From contig DDTJ01000058.1 in the NCBI GenBank assembly GCA_002344525.1, positions 1-28,164 on the forward strand: a stretch of DNA of 28,164 nt, given 5' to 3'. Positions 1 through 8,057 of this stretch are shown here, piece by piece (the stretch's first letter is position 1; each line of letters opens with the position of its first letter). A program made the translations under genes and the position numbers. The notes below the pieces were generated by a model. It did not search any database. It saw nothing but the letters and a program-made list of their open reading frames with translations, and was not told the origin of the DNA. This DNA comes from Akkermansiaceae bacterium UBA2367. GTDB lineage: Bacteria; Verrucomicrobiota; Verrucomicrobiia; Verrucomicrobiales; DEV007.

Positions 1-632
1 TGGACTCCCCCTCCGGCGCAGAGCGGCGAGCTGCAGTCCCTCGTGCGCCGACGCTTCCAGCTCGTCGCCAGCAGGCAGGCCGCCCGCAACCGCCTCCACA
101 GCCTCGGACGCAAGGTCCCGGGAGAGGGGGAGGGCGCGGCGGACTCCGTGCGCCGCGAGATCGGCTTCCTCGGCGGGGAGCTCGAGCTCATCGAGAAGGC
201 CATCGACTCCCTGCCGCGCCGCAGCGTCGTGCTCGGCAAGGCCGAGGCCCTGCTGCGCACCATCCCCGGCGTCGGCAGGGTCGTGGCCCTCACCATCCTC
301 GCGGAGATCCCCTTCATCTCCTCCTTCGGGAGGGCGAGGGAGGTCGCCGCCTTCGCCGGGATGACCCCAGGCCTGCAGGAGTCGGGCACCAGCGTGCGCC
401 GCCGCGGCAGGCTCACCAAGGAGGGCAGCTCCGCGCTTCGCGCCCAGCTCTACATGGCCGCCCTCAGCGTGTGGTCAAGCGAGACAACCCGCTGCGCAGG
501 GGATACGCGCAGCTCGTCGAACGCGGCAAGCCCAAGATGGTCGCCCTCGGAGCCACCATGCACCGCATCCTGCGCATCGCCTACGGCGTCCTCAAGCATC
601 AGACACCCTTCGCGGAAACTTTCGCAAAATAG
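1..632 (+). pseudogene. IS110-family transposase, C-terminal part, frameshifted
   Basis: This is the C-terminal (Transposase_20-like) half of an IS110/IS1111-type transposase. The frame is open from base 1, so the N-terminal DEDD catalytic domain lies left of the window. The helix-hairpin-helix-like stretch 'IPGVGRVVALTILAEI' (about 262-309) and 'FAGMTPGLQESGTSVRRRGR' are characteristic of the family. At about 469-473 the frame breaks. After 'YMAALSV' the family C-terminus continues one base back, in the frame starting at 471 ('VKRDNPLRRGYAQLVERGKP'), and ends at the TAG at 630-632. A one-base deletion explains this. No slippery heptamer is visible, so programmed frameshifting is unlikely. 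The copy is probably inactive unless the shift is a sequencing error. Family assignment is secure; the exact IS is not identified. Confidence 0.85.
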
Positions 633-650
633 CGCTTGCCAGACCTTATC

Positions 651-728
651 TACAGCGCTGGCGTGGAAACTGTAGCCGAGGTCATTGACCTCGGTCGAGC
701 GTCGTTTGGCTCGGTTACAGCGCTGGCG
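651..728. repeat. hairpin flanked by 13-bp direct repeats
   Basis: The 13-mer TACAGCGCTGGCG occurs at 651-663 and again at 716-728. Between the copies lies an inverted repeat, CCGAGGTC (676-683) and GACCTCGG (687-694), with a 3-nt loop. The block sits just after the transposase stop, in a 226-bp stretch without a gene (633-858). It may be the 3' end of the IS110 element or a separate dispersed intergenic repeat. I cannot decide which from one copy. Confidence 0.6.
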
Positions 729-759
729 CGTCCCTCGGAGAATCACCCTTCCTTCATCT

Positions 760-858
760 TTCCAAAATTTATAAAAATTCCAAAGAAACATAAAATTTTC
801 CCTTGAATTATGGATTTTATGGTTTTAATGTTAATTCTAAATCGCTGTTTCTTCCCGA
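760..858 (+). promoter_or_regulatory. AT-rich leader before the pilus locus
   Basis: About 85 bp of strongly AT-rich sequence (760-845) interrupts the otherwise GC-rich window immediately upstream of the first pilus gene. It holds a TATAAA at 770-775 and a TTGAAT at 803-808, but no convincing paired -35/-10. Its position and composition suggest the promoter of the locus; this is inference. No Shine-Dalgarno sequence is visible before the ATG at 859. Confidence 0.35.
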
Positions 859-2073
859 ATGGATTCCCAAGCCTTGGCCCAAGCCCACTACGTCATGAGC
901 GAGATCTTCGCCGTGGCCGGAGGCAACAAGATTTCCGACATCCAATTCCGCAGCGGCAACTGGGTCTACTGCCACACCAAACGGGGTCTGGAGATCGTCC
1001 GCCACCTCGGCGAGCTGCCCGCCGACGTCGTCATGAACGTCGTCGAATACCTCTACGGACGGCAGGAGGCTGAATCCGTCGGGGCCGCTGCTGCGCTCCA
1101 GAACCAGAAAGACGTCAAAGCCCGCCTCTTCGACGACAAGGTCGCCGACTTCAGCACCGAGGGCTTCCCCCTCCCTGACGGAACCATCTCCGGTCGGATG
1201 CGGGTGCAGGCCCACCTCAGCACCTCGGGACCCGGCCTGACTTGCCGGATTCTCAGCGACGAGATCGCCGACATGAACACCCTCGGCCTCTCCAACGACA
1301 CGATCCGGGCGGTCAGCGAGTTCATGAAGCGCCGCCAAGGCTTCGGCCTCGTCACCGGACAGACCGGTTCGGGCAAATCGACCACCCTCGCCGCCATCCT
1401 CGACTGGCTGCGCATGAACCATCCCCGCCACATCGTCACGGTGGAGGATCCGATCGAATATCGCTACTCCCGCTTCCTCCCCCAGCCGGACGAGAGCGGC
1501 CAAGCCATCCCCTCCCCCGGCTTCTGCACGCAGCAGGAGGTCGGGAAGCACGTCGGCTCCTACAAGCAGGGGCTGAAGGACGCCTTGCGCAAAGCGCCCC
1601 ACGTCATCCTCATCGGGGAAATCCGCGACCGCGAGACCATGGAGATCGCCATCGAGGCGGCCCAGACCGGCCACGTCGTCATCTCCACCCTGCACACCAA
1701 CGGCGCGGTGAAAACCCTCGGCCGCATCCTCGAGTTCTTCCCTCAGGACCAGCACCGCGCCCTGCTTGGCCGTCTTTCGGAAATTCTCATGTTCATCCTC
1801 TCGCAAGGACTCATCCCCACCGAGAACGGGCGGGTGCTGAACTACGAGTTCCTCCAGAACAACAGCTCGGCGGTGCGCTCGGGCATCGCCTCCTACGACG
1901 GGGCCGCGAAATCACTGGAGGACGCGATCCGCCACAGCGGCAACATCGCCTGGGACAACAACCTCCGGAACCTTCTCAACAGCGGCAAGATCTCCCACGC
2001 CGCCTACGCCATGAACCGAATGAACGAGGAGGAGGGCGAGGAACTGCTCTTCATCCGCGGAAAGGCGAGCTGA
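859..2073 (+). CDS. PilT-like secretion/retraction ATPase
   Basis: This 404-residue hexameric ATPase of the PilT/GspE superfamily probably drives pilus retraction at the inner membrane. Visible motifs in order are Walker A GQTGSGKST at residues 167-175, the Asp box IVTVEDPIEY at 192-201, Walker B VILIGEIRD at 249-257 and the His box TGHVVISTLHTN at 270-281. Compared with ordinary PilT, about 15-20 extra residues (roughly 203-224) sit between the Asp box and the 'QEVGK' motif. The N-terminal region (1-130) matches the PAS-like N-domain of the family only loosely. The tetracysteine motif typical of PilB/GspE is absent, which favours PilT. An alternative start at 895 (MSEIFAVAGG) is possible. 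The gene opens an eleven-gene co-directional locus. It could also be a PilU-like accessory ATPase. Confidence 0.85.
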   Translation: MDSQALAQAHYVMSEIFAVAGGNKISDIQFRSGNWVYCHTKRGLEIVRHLGELPADVVMNVVEYLYGRQEAESVGAAAALQNQKDVKARLFDDKVADFSTEGFPLPDGTISGRMRVQAHLSTSGPGLTCRILSDEIADMNTLGLSNDTIRAVSEFMKRRQGFGLVTGQTGSGKSTTLAAILDWLRMNHPRHIVTVEDPIEYRYSRFLPQPDESGQAIPSPGFCTQQEVGKHVGSYKQGLKDALRKAPHVILIGEIRDRETMEIAIEAAQTGHVVISTLHTNGAVKTLGRILEFFPQDQHRALLGRLSEILMFILSQGLIPTENGRVLNYEFLQNNSSAVRSGIASYDGAAKSLEDAIRHSGNIAWDNNLRNLLNSGKISHAAYAMNRMNEEEGEELLFIRGKAS

Positions 2074-2141
2074 CACGAATTTCGTCCGGCCCTTCGCGGG
2101 ACCGACGGAGCAACAACAACAATAGATAATAAAACAAGATA

Positions 2142-2537
2142 ATGAAACTGAATCACATCAAGAAACAAGCGGGCCTCACCCTCATCGAAGTCACGCTCGT
2201 CATCGCCGTTCTTCTCGGCCTCATCAGCGTTCTCTTCATCGGCGTCTCCGCCTACCGTGAAGGCTCGAACCGCGCCAACTGCATCCTGAACATCTCCAAC
2301 GTCCAGAAGGCGGTCCGCTCCTACCAGAATCTTTACGAACTCAACGTCGGAGGTGCGCTCACGACGGATGTCATCATCGGAACCGGCAAGATGCTTGAAT
2401 CGACCCCGACCTGCCCGAGCGGTGGCGAATATGACACTGCGGATGTGGTTCCCGCTATCGGCACCCCCTACCTCACCTGCAGCAAGTCCGCCGACGAGGA
2501 CGGCGCCCACCGGCCCAAGAGCACCTCCGGCTGGTGA
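2142..2537 (+). CDS. type IV prepilin-like protein (pilin candidate)
   Basis: This 131-residue protein has a class III leader. A short basic N-terminus ends at Gly11, followed by LTLIEVTLVI with Glu at mature position 5, then a hydrophobic helix to about residue 36. This is the prepilin peptidase cleavage and methylation signature. Cysteines lie at 47, 91 and 113. The 'TCPSGGEY' and C-terminal Cys...His-Arg-Pro features resemble short pilin or pseudopilin proteins seen in Verrucomicrobiota. It lies 68 nt after the PilT-like gene and is followed by a strong hairpin, so it may be made in excess over the downstream assembly genes. The upstream sequence is A-rich with no clear Shine-Dalgarno. Whether it is the major pilin cannot be decided, because a second prepilin gene ends the locus. 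Confidence 0.85.
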   Translation: MKLNHIKKQAGLTLIEVTLVIAVLLGLISVLFIGVSAYREGSNRANCILNISNVQKAVRSYQNLYELNVGGALTTDVIIGTGKMLESTPTCPSGGEYDTADVVPAIGTPYLTCSKSADEDGAHRPKSTSGW

Positions 2538-2576
2538 CCCCTCCCACGCGATTTCCTGAATCGCGGAATCGATTCC

Positions 2577-2611
2577 TCCCCGGCTCCGGACCCTGCGTCC
2601 GGAGCCGGGGA
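2577..2611 (+). terminator. 14-bp GC hairpin after the prepilin gene
   Basis: An uninterrupted 14-bp stem pairs 2577-2590 (TCCCCGGCTCCGGA) with 2598-2611, with a 7-nt loop. A weaker stem, CGCGATT/AATCGCG (2547-2553 with 2559-2565), precedes it, and a short CTCCGG-A-CCGGAG palindrome (2620-2632) follows. There is no U-tract, so it is not a canonical intrinsic terminator. It may attenuate transcription or protect the 3' end of the pilin message, lowering expression of downstream genes relative to pilin. The structure is seen; the role is inferred. Confidence 0.5.
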
Positions 2612-2636
2612 CCCCTCCCTCTCCGGACCGGAGTTT

Positions 2637-2686
2637 CCAAGCTTCGGGTTTCGGGCTTCTGACTTCGGATTTCCCATTTCGGATCC
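2637..2686. repeat. dispersed TTCGGATTTC-type repeat, copy 1
   Basis: This is a degenerate run of motifs such as CTTCGGGTTTCGGG and CTTCGGATTTC that matches, as sequence family, the block at 12567-12631. It fills the space up to the base before the next ATG (2687), so the translation initiation region of the following gene consists of repeat sequence. Similar runs giving spurious 'SEIRNPKSEI' translations are, from general knowledge, frequent between genes in PVC genomes. Confidence 0.6.
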
Positions 2687-4522
2687 ATGGACCTCCTCCC
2701 ATCCAACGCCTCCCCGCTCAAACTCTACCGCCAGGCCAAGCGCCTCCTCAAGACGACGAGCCGGGCGAAGGAACCCGATTGGTACCGGGGCGCCCACGAG
2801 CTGACCTTGCAGTGGCATCTCTGGATCGGCCCCCGCACCGGGATCAGCGCCATCTACAGTCGCAGCCTCCGCCAGTGGTGGAGCGGCCCGGACATCCCGC
2901 CCGTCTCCTTCGAGACCGACGAGAACGGAGTCCGCGCCGGCCTCGACCAAGGCTCTCGCGGAGCCCTTCACGAGATCATCCGGAAAATCCTCGCGACGAA
3001 GGAGTTCGGTGCGAAGCCGAAATCGCTCGGCATCGTCATCCACCTCGCCGACGGCCTCCGCGTCCGCGAGCTCTCCCCCGATTTCGCCGAGGACGAGGAC
3101 TTCGACAGCCTGAACGAGCTCCTCGTCTCCGCCCCCGACGTCGCCCTCGGCGACGACACCGTCGACAACCGCGAGGGGAGATGGCGGCTCCTCCCCCTCC
3201 TCGGCGTCGCGGAAGGGGAGAAGCGCTCCGTCGCCGCGCAAATCTCCGCGAAGCTCGAACCCATCGCGGAAGCTTTCCGCGAGTATGGGGAACTGCGGAA
3301 CCTACCCGTGATCGTGAACGTCCGCTCCGCCCCGCTGGAGGCCCTCTCGGGCGTCGCCTACCTCCATCCCGAAATCCAGGAGACCGAGAGCGGTGCCACC
3401 CTCGCCCTCGTCCAGTACGAGACGATGACCCTGCTCTTCGCGATCGGCAACCGGGGCGAGCTGCGCCTCGCACGCCCCCTCGCGCACCGGGGCACCGCCC
3501 ACCTCTCCCCACACGAGACGCACGAGGTGCTTTCCCAAACGGCCGCCCTTCTGAACGTGAAGGATCCCTCCATCCTCTTTGTCTCCCTCGCCGGGCTCGC
3601 GGAGGAGCAGCTCGAAGCCCTTATCGAATCCTATCGCGAACAGCATCCGAAGGCCTCCATCCGCCTCCTCGACGCGAAGCGCCACCCCTTCACCGAAGGC
3701 GTGCCCGACGGCTGCTTCGAATTCGCCGCCGCCGTGCGGGACGAAGCCCCCGTCACGGGAGAGGCCCCCTTCCAGAAGGAACTGCGCGAAAAGTGGACCC
3801 GGCAGGACTTCTACAGCCCCTCCAAGGACGAAGCCGCGCGGATGCCCTCCCGGGGCGACTTGCGCCTCCTCCAACTCGGCGGCCTCGCGCAGAAAGTCGC
3901 CCTCGCCGCCATCCTCGCCTTCGGCGGCTGGACCGGGATGGATTTCTTCAACAAAATGCGGTCCGAGGCCTGGAGACTCCCCCCCGACGCAGCCGCCAAC
4001 AAAGAGGCCGAGTTGATGAAGCTCCAGAAAGAGCGCGTCGAATGGCAGCGATGGAACAACCTACTGGAGAAACGCTCCGAAGGCTGGCTCGCCCTCGAAA
4101 CCCTCCTCGAGCTCTTCCCCGACGGCGGCGGCGTCATCCTGAAAGGAGCCAACTACCGGGTCGAGGCCACCTCGCCGGGAAGTGGCGAGAAGGGCTTGGG
4201 GATCGTCCGCCGCTGGGAAGTGAGCGGCTACGCCAATCCCGAGATCGCCACCGCCCTCCCCACCTTGGGCAGCCGCAACCGCGTCGCGGAACTGCTCAAC
4301 GGCATCGCCGAACGAAACCACGCCCCCTACCTCTCCGTGGGGACCCCGACCCGGAACCTCCAGGTCACCCTCCAGCAGAGGCAGGGCTCCATGCCCCCAA
4401 CCAACGAGTTCCCCGCCAAGGTCGCCCGGCATTTCCGCACCTCCTTCGAACTGGGCATCACGCAGAGCTTCACGGGCGCCGACGAGCTCGCCCTCAACGC
4501 CGGCAGCCCCCAACCCCAATGA
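2687..4522 (+). CDS. bitopic PilM/PilN-like (GspL-like) pilus assembly protein
   Basis: This 611-residue protein has a large N-terminal cytoplasmic part (1-400), a single membrane segment at about 404-421 (VALAAILAFGGW) and a C-terminal periplasmic part. The C-terminal part starts with a charged helix (about 435-465) and continues as a small alpha/beta region. That layout is what a PilM-PilN fusion or a GspL would have: a cytoplasmic actin-like platform that contacts the ATPase, tethered to a periplasmic ring domain. I cannot see clear actin-fold nucleotide motifs, so the N-terminal fold is inferred from order and size. It corresponds in position to Amuc_1101 of Akkermansia. The next gene starts inside its stop codon (ATGA at 4519-4522). 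The start at 2687 directly abuts a dispersed repeat and has no Shine-Dalgarno. Confidence 0.6.
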   Translation: MDLLPSNASPLKLYRQAKRLLKTTSRAKEPDWYRGAHELTLQWHLWIGPRTGISAIYSRSLRQWWSGPDIPPVSFETDENGVRAGLDQGSRGALHEIIRKILATKEFGAKPKSLGIVIHLADGLRVRELSPDFAEDEDFDSLNELLVSAPDVALGDDTVDNREGRWRLLPLLGVAEGEKRSVAAQISAKLEPIAEAFREYGELRNLPVIVNVRSAPLEALSGVAYLHPEIQETESGATLALVQYETMTLLFAIGNRGELRLARPLAHRGTAHLSPHETHEVLSQTAALLNVKDPSILFVSLAGLAEEQLEALIESYREQHPKASIRLLDAKRHPFTEGVPDGCFEFAAAVRDEAPVTGEAPFQKELREKWTRQDFYSPSKDEAARMPSRGDLRLLQLGGLAQKVALAAILAFGGWTGMDFFNKMRSEAWRLPPDAAANKEAELMKLQKERVEWQRWNNLLEKRSEGWLALETLLELFPDGGGVILKGANYRVEATSPGSGEKGLGIVRRWEVSGYANPEIATALPTLGSRNRVAELLNGIAERNHAPYLSVGTPTRNLQVTLQQRQGSMPPTNEFPAKVARHFRTSFELGITQSFTGADELALNAGSPQPQ

Positions 4523-5103
4523 ACGCCTCCCCTCACCGCCAAGCCATCCTCGTCTTCGGGATCGTCGTGCCGGTCTTCCTCCTCGCCTTGGTCTGCGTCG
4601 GCGTCCTCGCCGGACGCGCCAAGATGAAGGAGGGCCACCGGACCAAAGTCGCCGCCCTCGAACAATACCAGACCGCCAAAACCCAGGCGGCGGAGCTGGA
4701 AGCCTATCTCACCATCGACTCCCGGCGCGACAAGACCGCCTACTGGAAGTCGAAGCTGGAGCAGGACGTAGTGGAATCCCTGACCAAAAACCTCGACAAG
4801 ATCCTCGCGAAATACGATTCCGACACCCTGCGGCAGACGGAAATGGGTCAAGCGCCGAGCGCGGGCGGAATCGGGCCGAAGACTTCGCATCCCCACTCGA
4901 AAATGCAGCTCCGCTTCGAAGGCGGGTTCAAACCCATGCAGCTCCTCCTCGCCGAGCTGGAGACGGAGATGCCCCACCTCGTCCTCGAAAGCATCAGCAT
5001 CAACCCCAAGTCCGCCTCCAGCGACAAGGAGAAGGGAACCCTCCAATTCGGCCTCGTCTACCACTGCTGGGAGATGCCCAAGAAGGCCACCCCCGTACCG
5101 TAA
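4519..5103 (+). CDS. PilO/GspM-like inner-membrane pilus alignment protein
   Basis: This 194-residue protein has a short cytoplasmic N-terminus, one membrane helix (about residues 8-31), a charged, probably coiled-coil segment (about 32-100) and a compact C-terminal domain (about 125-190). This is the architecture of PilO/GspM proteins, which form the periplasmic alignment ring with PilN. Start 4519 is chosen because it overlaps the upstream stop as ATGA, indicating translational coupling. Its place after the PilM/N-like gene and before the PilP-like gene matches the classical M-N-O-P-Q order. It occupies the position of Amuc_1100 in Akkermansia but is shorter (194 versus about 317 residues). 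Sequence orthology is not claimed. Confidence 0.6.
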   Translation: MNASPHRQAILVFGIVVPVFLLALVCVGVLAGRAKMKEGHRTKVAALEQYQTAKTQAAELEAYLTIDSRRDKTAYWKSKLEQDVVESLTKNLDKILAKYDSDTLRQTEMGQAPSAGGIGPKTSHPHSKMQLRFEGGFKPMQLLLAELETEMPHLVLESISINPKSASSDKEKGTLQFGLVYHCWEMPKKATPVP

Positions 5104-5107
5104 CGAC

Positions 5108-5848
5108 ATGAAATCCGCCGCCACGCTGTCCCTGCTCCTGCTCCCCTTCCTCGCGGGCGTCGTCTCCGCGCAGGATGATACCGCCGGGTCTCCCGCCATG
5201 ATCAGCTCGGGGGCCATGCCCACCGGAGTCCCCGGAGGGGGTCCGGCCCATGTCGACGCGCCGGCCGACGAGGAGGCCCCCCCCTCCCTCGCCGCCGCGA
5301 CGGCTCCTGCGGAGAAGGCCGCTCCGTCCGACGACGCCACTCCCTCCGACCCGCCGGAAGAGGGCCGGAAGAACCTCGACTTCCTCCAGCGCTCGAACCT
5401 GGTCCTCGCCAAGCTGCTCGACAGCGAGCGCGTCGTCGATCCCTTCGGCATGCTCATGGACCCCGCCAACGCCAAGGCCACGCCCTACCCCACCGAGCAA
5501 TACGAGACAGCCGAGGCGGCTCCCGCGCTGGACAACTCCGCGCTCAAGAACGCCCTCCTCTCCCTCCCCATCACCGGGGTCTACCCCCAGCGCAAGCTGA
5601 TCGTGATCGGCGCGCGATCCTTCCCCGCGGGCGGGCAGTTCGGCATGAAGCTCCATGATCTCACCGTCCGCCTCCGCTTCGAGGGGATCCGCGACGGCGA
5701 GATCTTCTTCCAGGACATGGAGACCCGCGAAGTCACCTCCATCCCCTTCAATCCCCGCCCGGCGGAATTCGAGCCTCTCGTGAAAGGGGCGAAACAGGCC
5801 CCCGGCTCGGGCATCGTCCCGATGAGCGATCTCTTCATCGCGAACTAA
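5108..5848 (+). CDS. exported PilP-like protein preceding the secretin
   Basis: This 246-residue protein begins with a hydrophobic signal peptide (residues 1-21, ending VVSA-QDD). There is no lipobox cysteine. A Pro/Ala/Glu-rich linker runs to about residue 90, followed by a folded region containing 'LDFLQRSNLVLAKLLDSERV' and a beta-rich C-terminus (about 155-240). PilP proteins likewise join a disordered N-terminus to a small beta domain that binds the secretin N0 domain, so its position four bases after the PilO-like gene and just before the secretin supports that role. The sequence itself is not diagnostic. It occupies the place of Amuc_1099. Confidence 0.5.
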   Translation: MKSAATLSLLLLPFLAGVVSAQDDTAGSPAMISSGAMPTGVPGGGPAHVDAPADEEAPPSLAAATAPAEKAAPSDDATPSDPPEEGRKNLDFLQRSNLVLAKLLDSERVVDPFGMLMDPANAKATPYPTEQYETAEAAPALDNSALKNALLSLPITGVYPQRKLIVIGARSFPAGGQFGMKLHDLTVRLRFEGIRDGEIFFQDMETREVTSIPFNPRPAEFEPLVKGAKQAPGSGIVPMSDLFIAN

Positions 5849-5949
5849 AAAATTTTCTCCAAAAATTTGCTTAATTCTTGCTAAATACTATTTGTTACGG
5901 TATTTATCGCTATTATTAAACTTTCCCTACTCTCCATCCTTTCCACCCT
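5849..5949 (+). promoter_or_regulatory. AT-rich gap with promoter-like elements before the secretin
   Basis: This is the only long AT-rich gap inside the assembly cluster. A candidate -35 TTGTTA (5892-5897) and -10 TATTAA (5914-5919) are separated by 16 nt. An alternative pair is TTGCTA (5878-5883) and TATTTA (5901-5906) with 17 nt. This would give the secretin and downstream genes their own promoter. The elements are weak matches and unproven. Confidence 0.35.
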
Positions 5950-8052
5950 ATGAGACTCAAAGAAATTTCCACCCTGGCAGGGGCCGGGATCCTGTCTCTC
6001 ATCGCGGTGCTGGTCCTCGAAAGCGAGAAGGATGGGGGTACCTCCACCAGCGAGGCCGCGACGGCGGTCGATTTCGAGGACACCTCCAGCCTCGTCGAAT
6101 ACTCCCTCCCCGCCCCCACCGCCGAACCGCCCTCCAAGGACGGGGAGTCCGGCGCGCTGGAAGCTCCCCCCACCGGAGCGCTCGCCAGCCTTTCCACCCC
6201 CCTCCCCGCAGCGGACGACGCCGGGGAAATCCCCGCCGACCTGCCTGACGGAGCTGTCCCCCCGGCGTCCCCGCAAGCGGAAGGCCCCGGCGAACCCAGC
6301 AGCCTCTCCGACACCTTCCTGAAAGCCGTCGCCTCCGCGACGGACGGAGGTGCCCCCGGACAAGCCGCCCCCTCGACCGACGAGCAGCCCTCCATCATCG
6401 AGGAGACCCCCGACGGCTTCTGGCTGAAGTCGGCCAAACTCAACGACGTCTTCCAGCACCTCGCCCAGATCGGCAACTTCCAATACTTCCATAACAACGA
6501 GATCGACGGGCCCAACTTCGTCGTCACTGGGCAACTCATGAACGACGCCCCCTTGAAGCAGATGGAGGAGCTGGCCCTGATGTACGGCATCACCATCCAC
6601 CAGAAGGGCAACACCGTCTACGCCCTCAACTCCGCGCAGCTCACCCAGCTCCCCACCGAGCCCTTCCGCTACCAGCTCCGCTACCTGCGTCCGAAGGACA
6701 TCGAGCAGATCAAGCTCATCCTCCAGCCCTTCCTCACGCCCGGTTCGGGCATCATCGAGTTCGAGCCGAAGACGAACACCCTCATCGTGATGGACAACGT
6801 CCGCAAGCTCGACGCCCTCGCCGTCTTCCTCAACCAGATCGACCAGCCGAAGCAGCAGATCGCCATCGAAACCCGCATCCTGCGCGTGACCAACAACGTC
6901 AGCAAGCGCGTCGGCGTCGACTGGGAGTCGGTCCTCGGCACGAACGGCACCACGATCAGCGCCGCCGGCAGCCTCAACGCCCTCTTCAACCTGCCCGACC
7001 TCGCCACCGCGGCCAGCTTCATCACCTCCACCGACGACGGGAACAACCTCACCACCTCCACCGTCGATGCCGGCGGCACCTTCCGCACCGCCGGGCAGAC
7101 GGGCAGTTCCGGCGGTCTCGTCCTCTCGCCCGTCCAGCTCAGCGTCGTGCTCCGCGCCCTCAACGCCGGCGGCCTCGCCCAGCAGGAATCCAGCCCCACC
7201 CTCATCGCCGAGGACAACGAGGAGGGCCTCATCTCCATCATCGACCGCATCCCCATCATCACCTCCACCGTGACCATCAGCGATGGCAGCCAGAACATCA
7301 CCGAGGAGGTCCGCTACAAGATCGACGAGGAGGACGCCGCCGGCGACCCGAACACCACGCGCGAGGTGGGCGTCTCCGTCTCGGTCACCCCGACCATCCT
7401 CCCCGACAACACCATTCGCATGTCCCTGCGCCCCCGCTCCGCCCAAGTCACCGAATACGTCACCGCCCCCTCGGGCAACCTCTACCCCCGCGTCAACGAA
7501 TCCACCGTGACGACCACCGCCCGCGTCCCCAACGGCCACTCCCTCCTCATCGGCGGCTTCTACGAGGAGATCGTGACAGAGAACCAGAACAAGGTCCCCC
7601 TGCTCGGCGACATCCCGGCGGTGAACCTGCTCTTCAAATCGAGCAACAAGGAGAAGAAGAACACCAGCCTCGTCTTCATCGTCACGCCCAAGCTCTACCG
7701 CCCCAACGCCGTCTCCGAGAACGACATCATCAGCCACGAGATCCATCAGTCCCACATCCTGCCCACGAACCACGACTACGCCGACCGGGACAGCCCTGGC
7801 AACAACCACCGCCCCAACCTGCGCAACACCATTGACAACACCTACAAACGCTACGAGCCCGACGCGCCCTCGAACCTCCTCCTCCCCGAGCATCCCTACA
7901 ACCGCCCCGAAGCCCTCCCGACCCACGGGAAACGCGACGACGACGAACCCCGCTTCGCCCCCGTCGGCAACCGGCCCGAGGTGACGGTGCGACCGGCCGG
8001 CAAGAAGAACGGAAATCTCTTCAAAGGGTTCGGAGGCAAGAAGAAGCGCTAG
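5950..8052 (+). CDS. secretin (PilQ/GspD family outer-membrane channel)
   Basis: This 700-residue protein begins with a hydrophobic N-terminal segment (about 8-23), followed by a long Pro/Ser/Ala-rich linker to about residue 150. An N-domain starts near 157 (FWLKSAKLNDVFQHLA), and a second starts near 239 (FRYQLRYLRPKDIEQIK...TNTLIVMD). The secretin beta-barrel runs from about 304 (IAIETRILRVTNN) to about 583. It contains the signature VPNGHSLLIGG at 526-536, PLLGDIPAVNLLF at about 550 and VTPKLYRP near the end. A polar Asn/His/Pro-rich tail (about 584-700) follows and is longer than usual. The protein should form the multimeric outer-membrane pore for the pilus. Only ten or so residues precede the signal-anchor, and no pilotin-binding motif is recognisable. 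Confidence 0.9.
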   Translation: MRLKEISTLAGAGILSLIAVLVLESEKDGGTSTSEAATAVDFEDTSSLVEYSLPAPTAEPPSKDGESGALEAPPTGALASLSTPLPAADDAGEIPADLPDGAVPPASPQAEGPGEPSSLSDTFLKAVASATDGGAPGQAAPSTDEQPSIIEETPDGFWLKSAKLNDVFQHLAQIGNFQYFHNNEIDGPNFVVTGQLMNDAPLKQMEELALMYGITIHQKGNTVYALNSAQLTQLPTEPFRYQLRYLRPKDIEQIKLILQPFLTPGSGIIEFEPKTNTLIVMDNVRKLDALAVFLNQIDQPKQQIAIETRILRVTNNVSKRVGVDWESVLGTNGTTISAAGSLNALFNLPDLATAASFITSTDDGNNLTTSTVDAGGTFRTAGQTGSSGGLVLSPVQLSVVLRALNAGGLAQQESSPTLIAEDNEEGLISIIDRIPIITSTVTISDGSQNITEEVRYKIDEEDAAGDPNTTREVGVSVSVTPTILPDNTIRMSLRPRSAQVTEYVTAPSGNLYPRVNESTVTTTARVPNGHSLLIGGFYEEIVTENQNKVPLLGDIPAVNLLFKSSNKEKKNTSLVFIVTPKLYRPNAVSENDIISHEIHQSHILPTNHDYADRDSPGNNHRPNLRNTIDNTYKRYEPDAPSNLLLPEHPYNRPEALPTHGKRDDDEPRFAPVGNRPEVTVRPAGKKNGNLFKGFGGKKKR

Positions 8053-8057
8053 GAGCC

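Noticed and set aside
469..473. Programmed -1 frameshift in the IS110 transposase
   Set aside because: No slippery heptamer or downstream structure is evident, and IS110 transposases are normally made from one frame.
2779..4500. Arg/Pro-rich plus-strand frame overlapping the PilM/N-like gene
   Set aside because: Only its last part, from the ATG at 4519, is real (the PilO-like gene). The upstream portion is an out-of-frame shadow.
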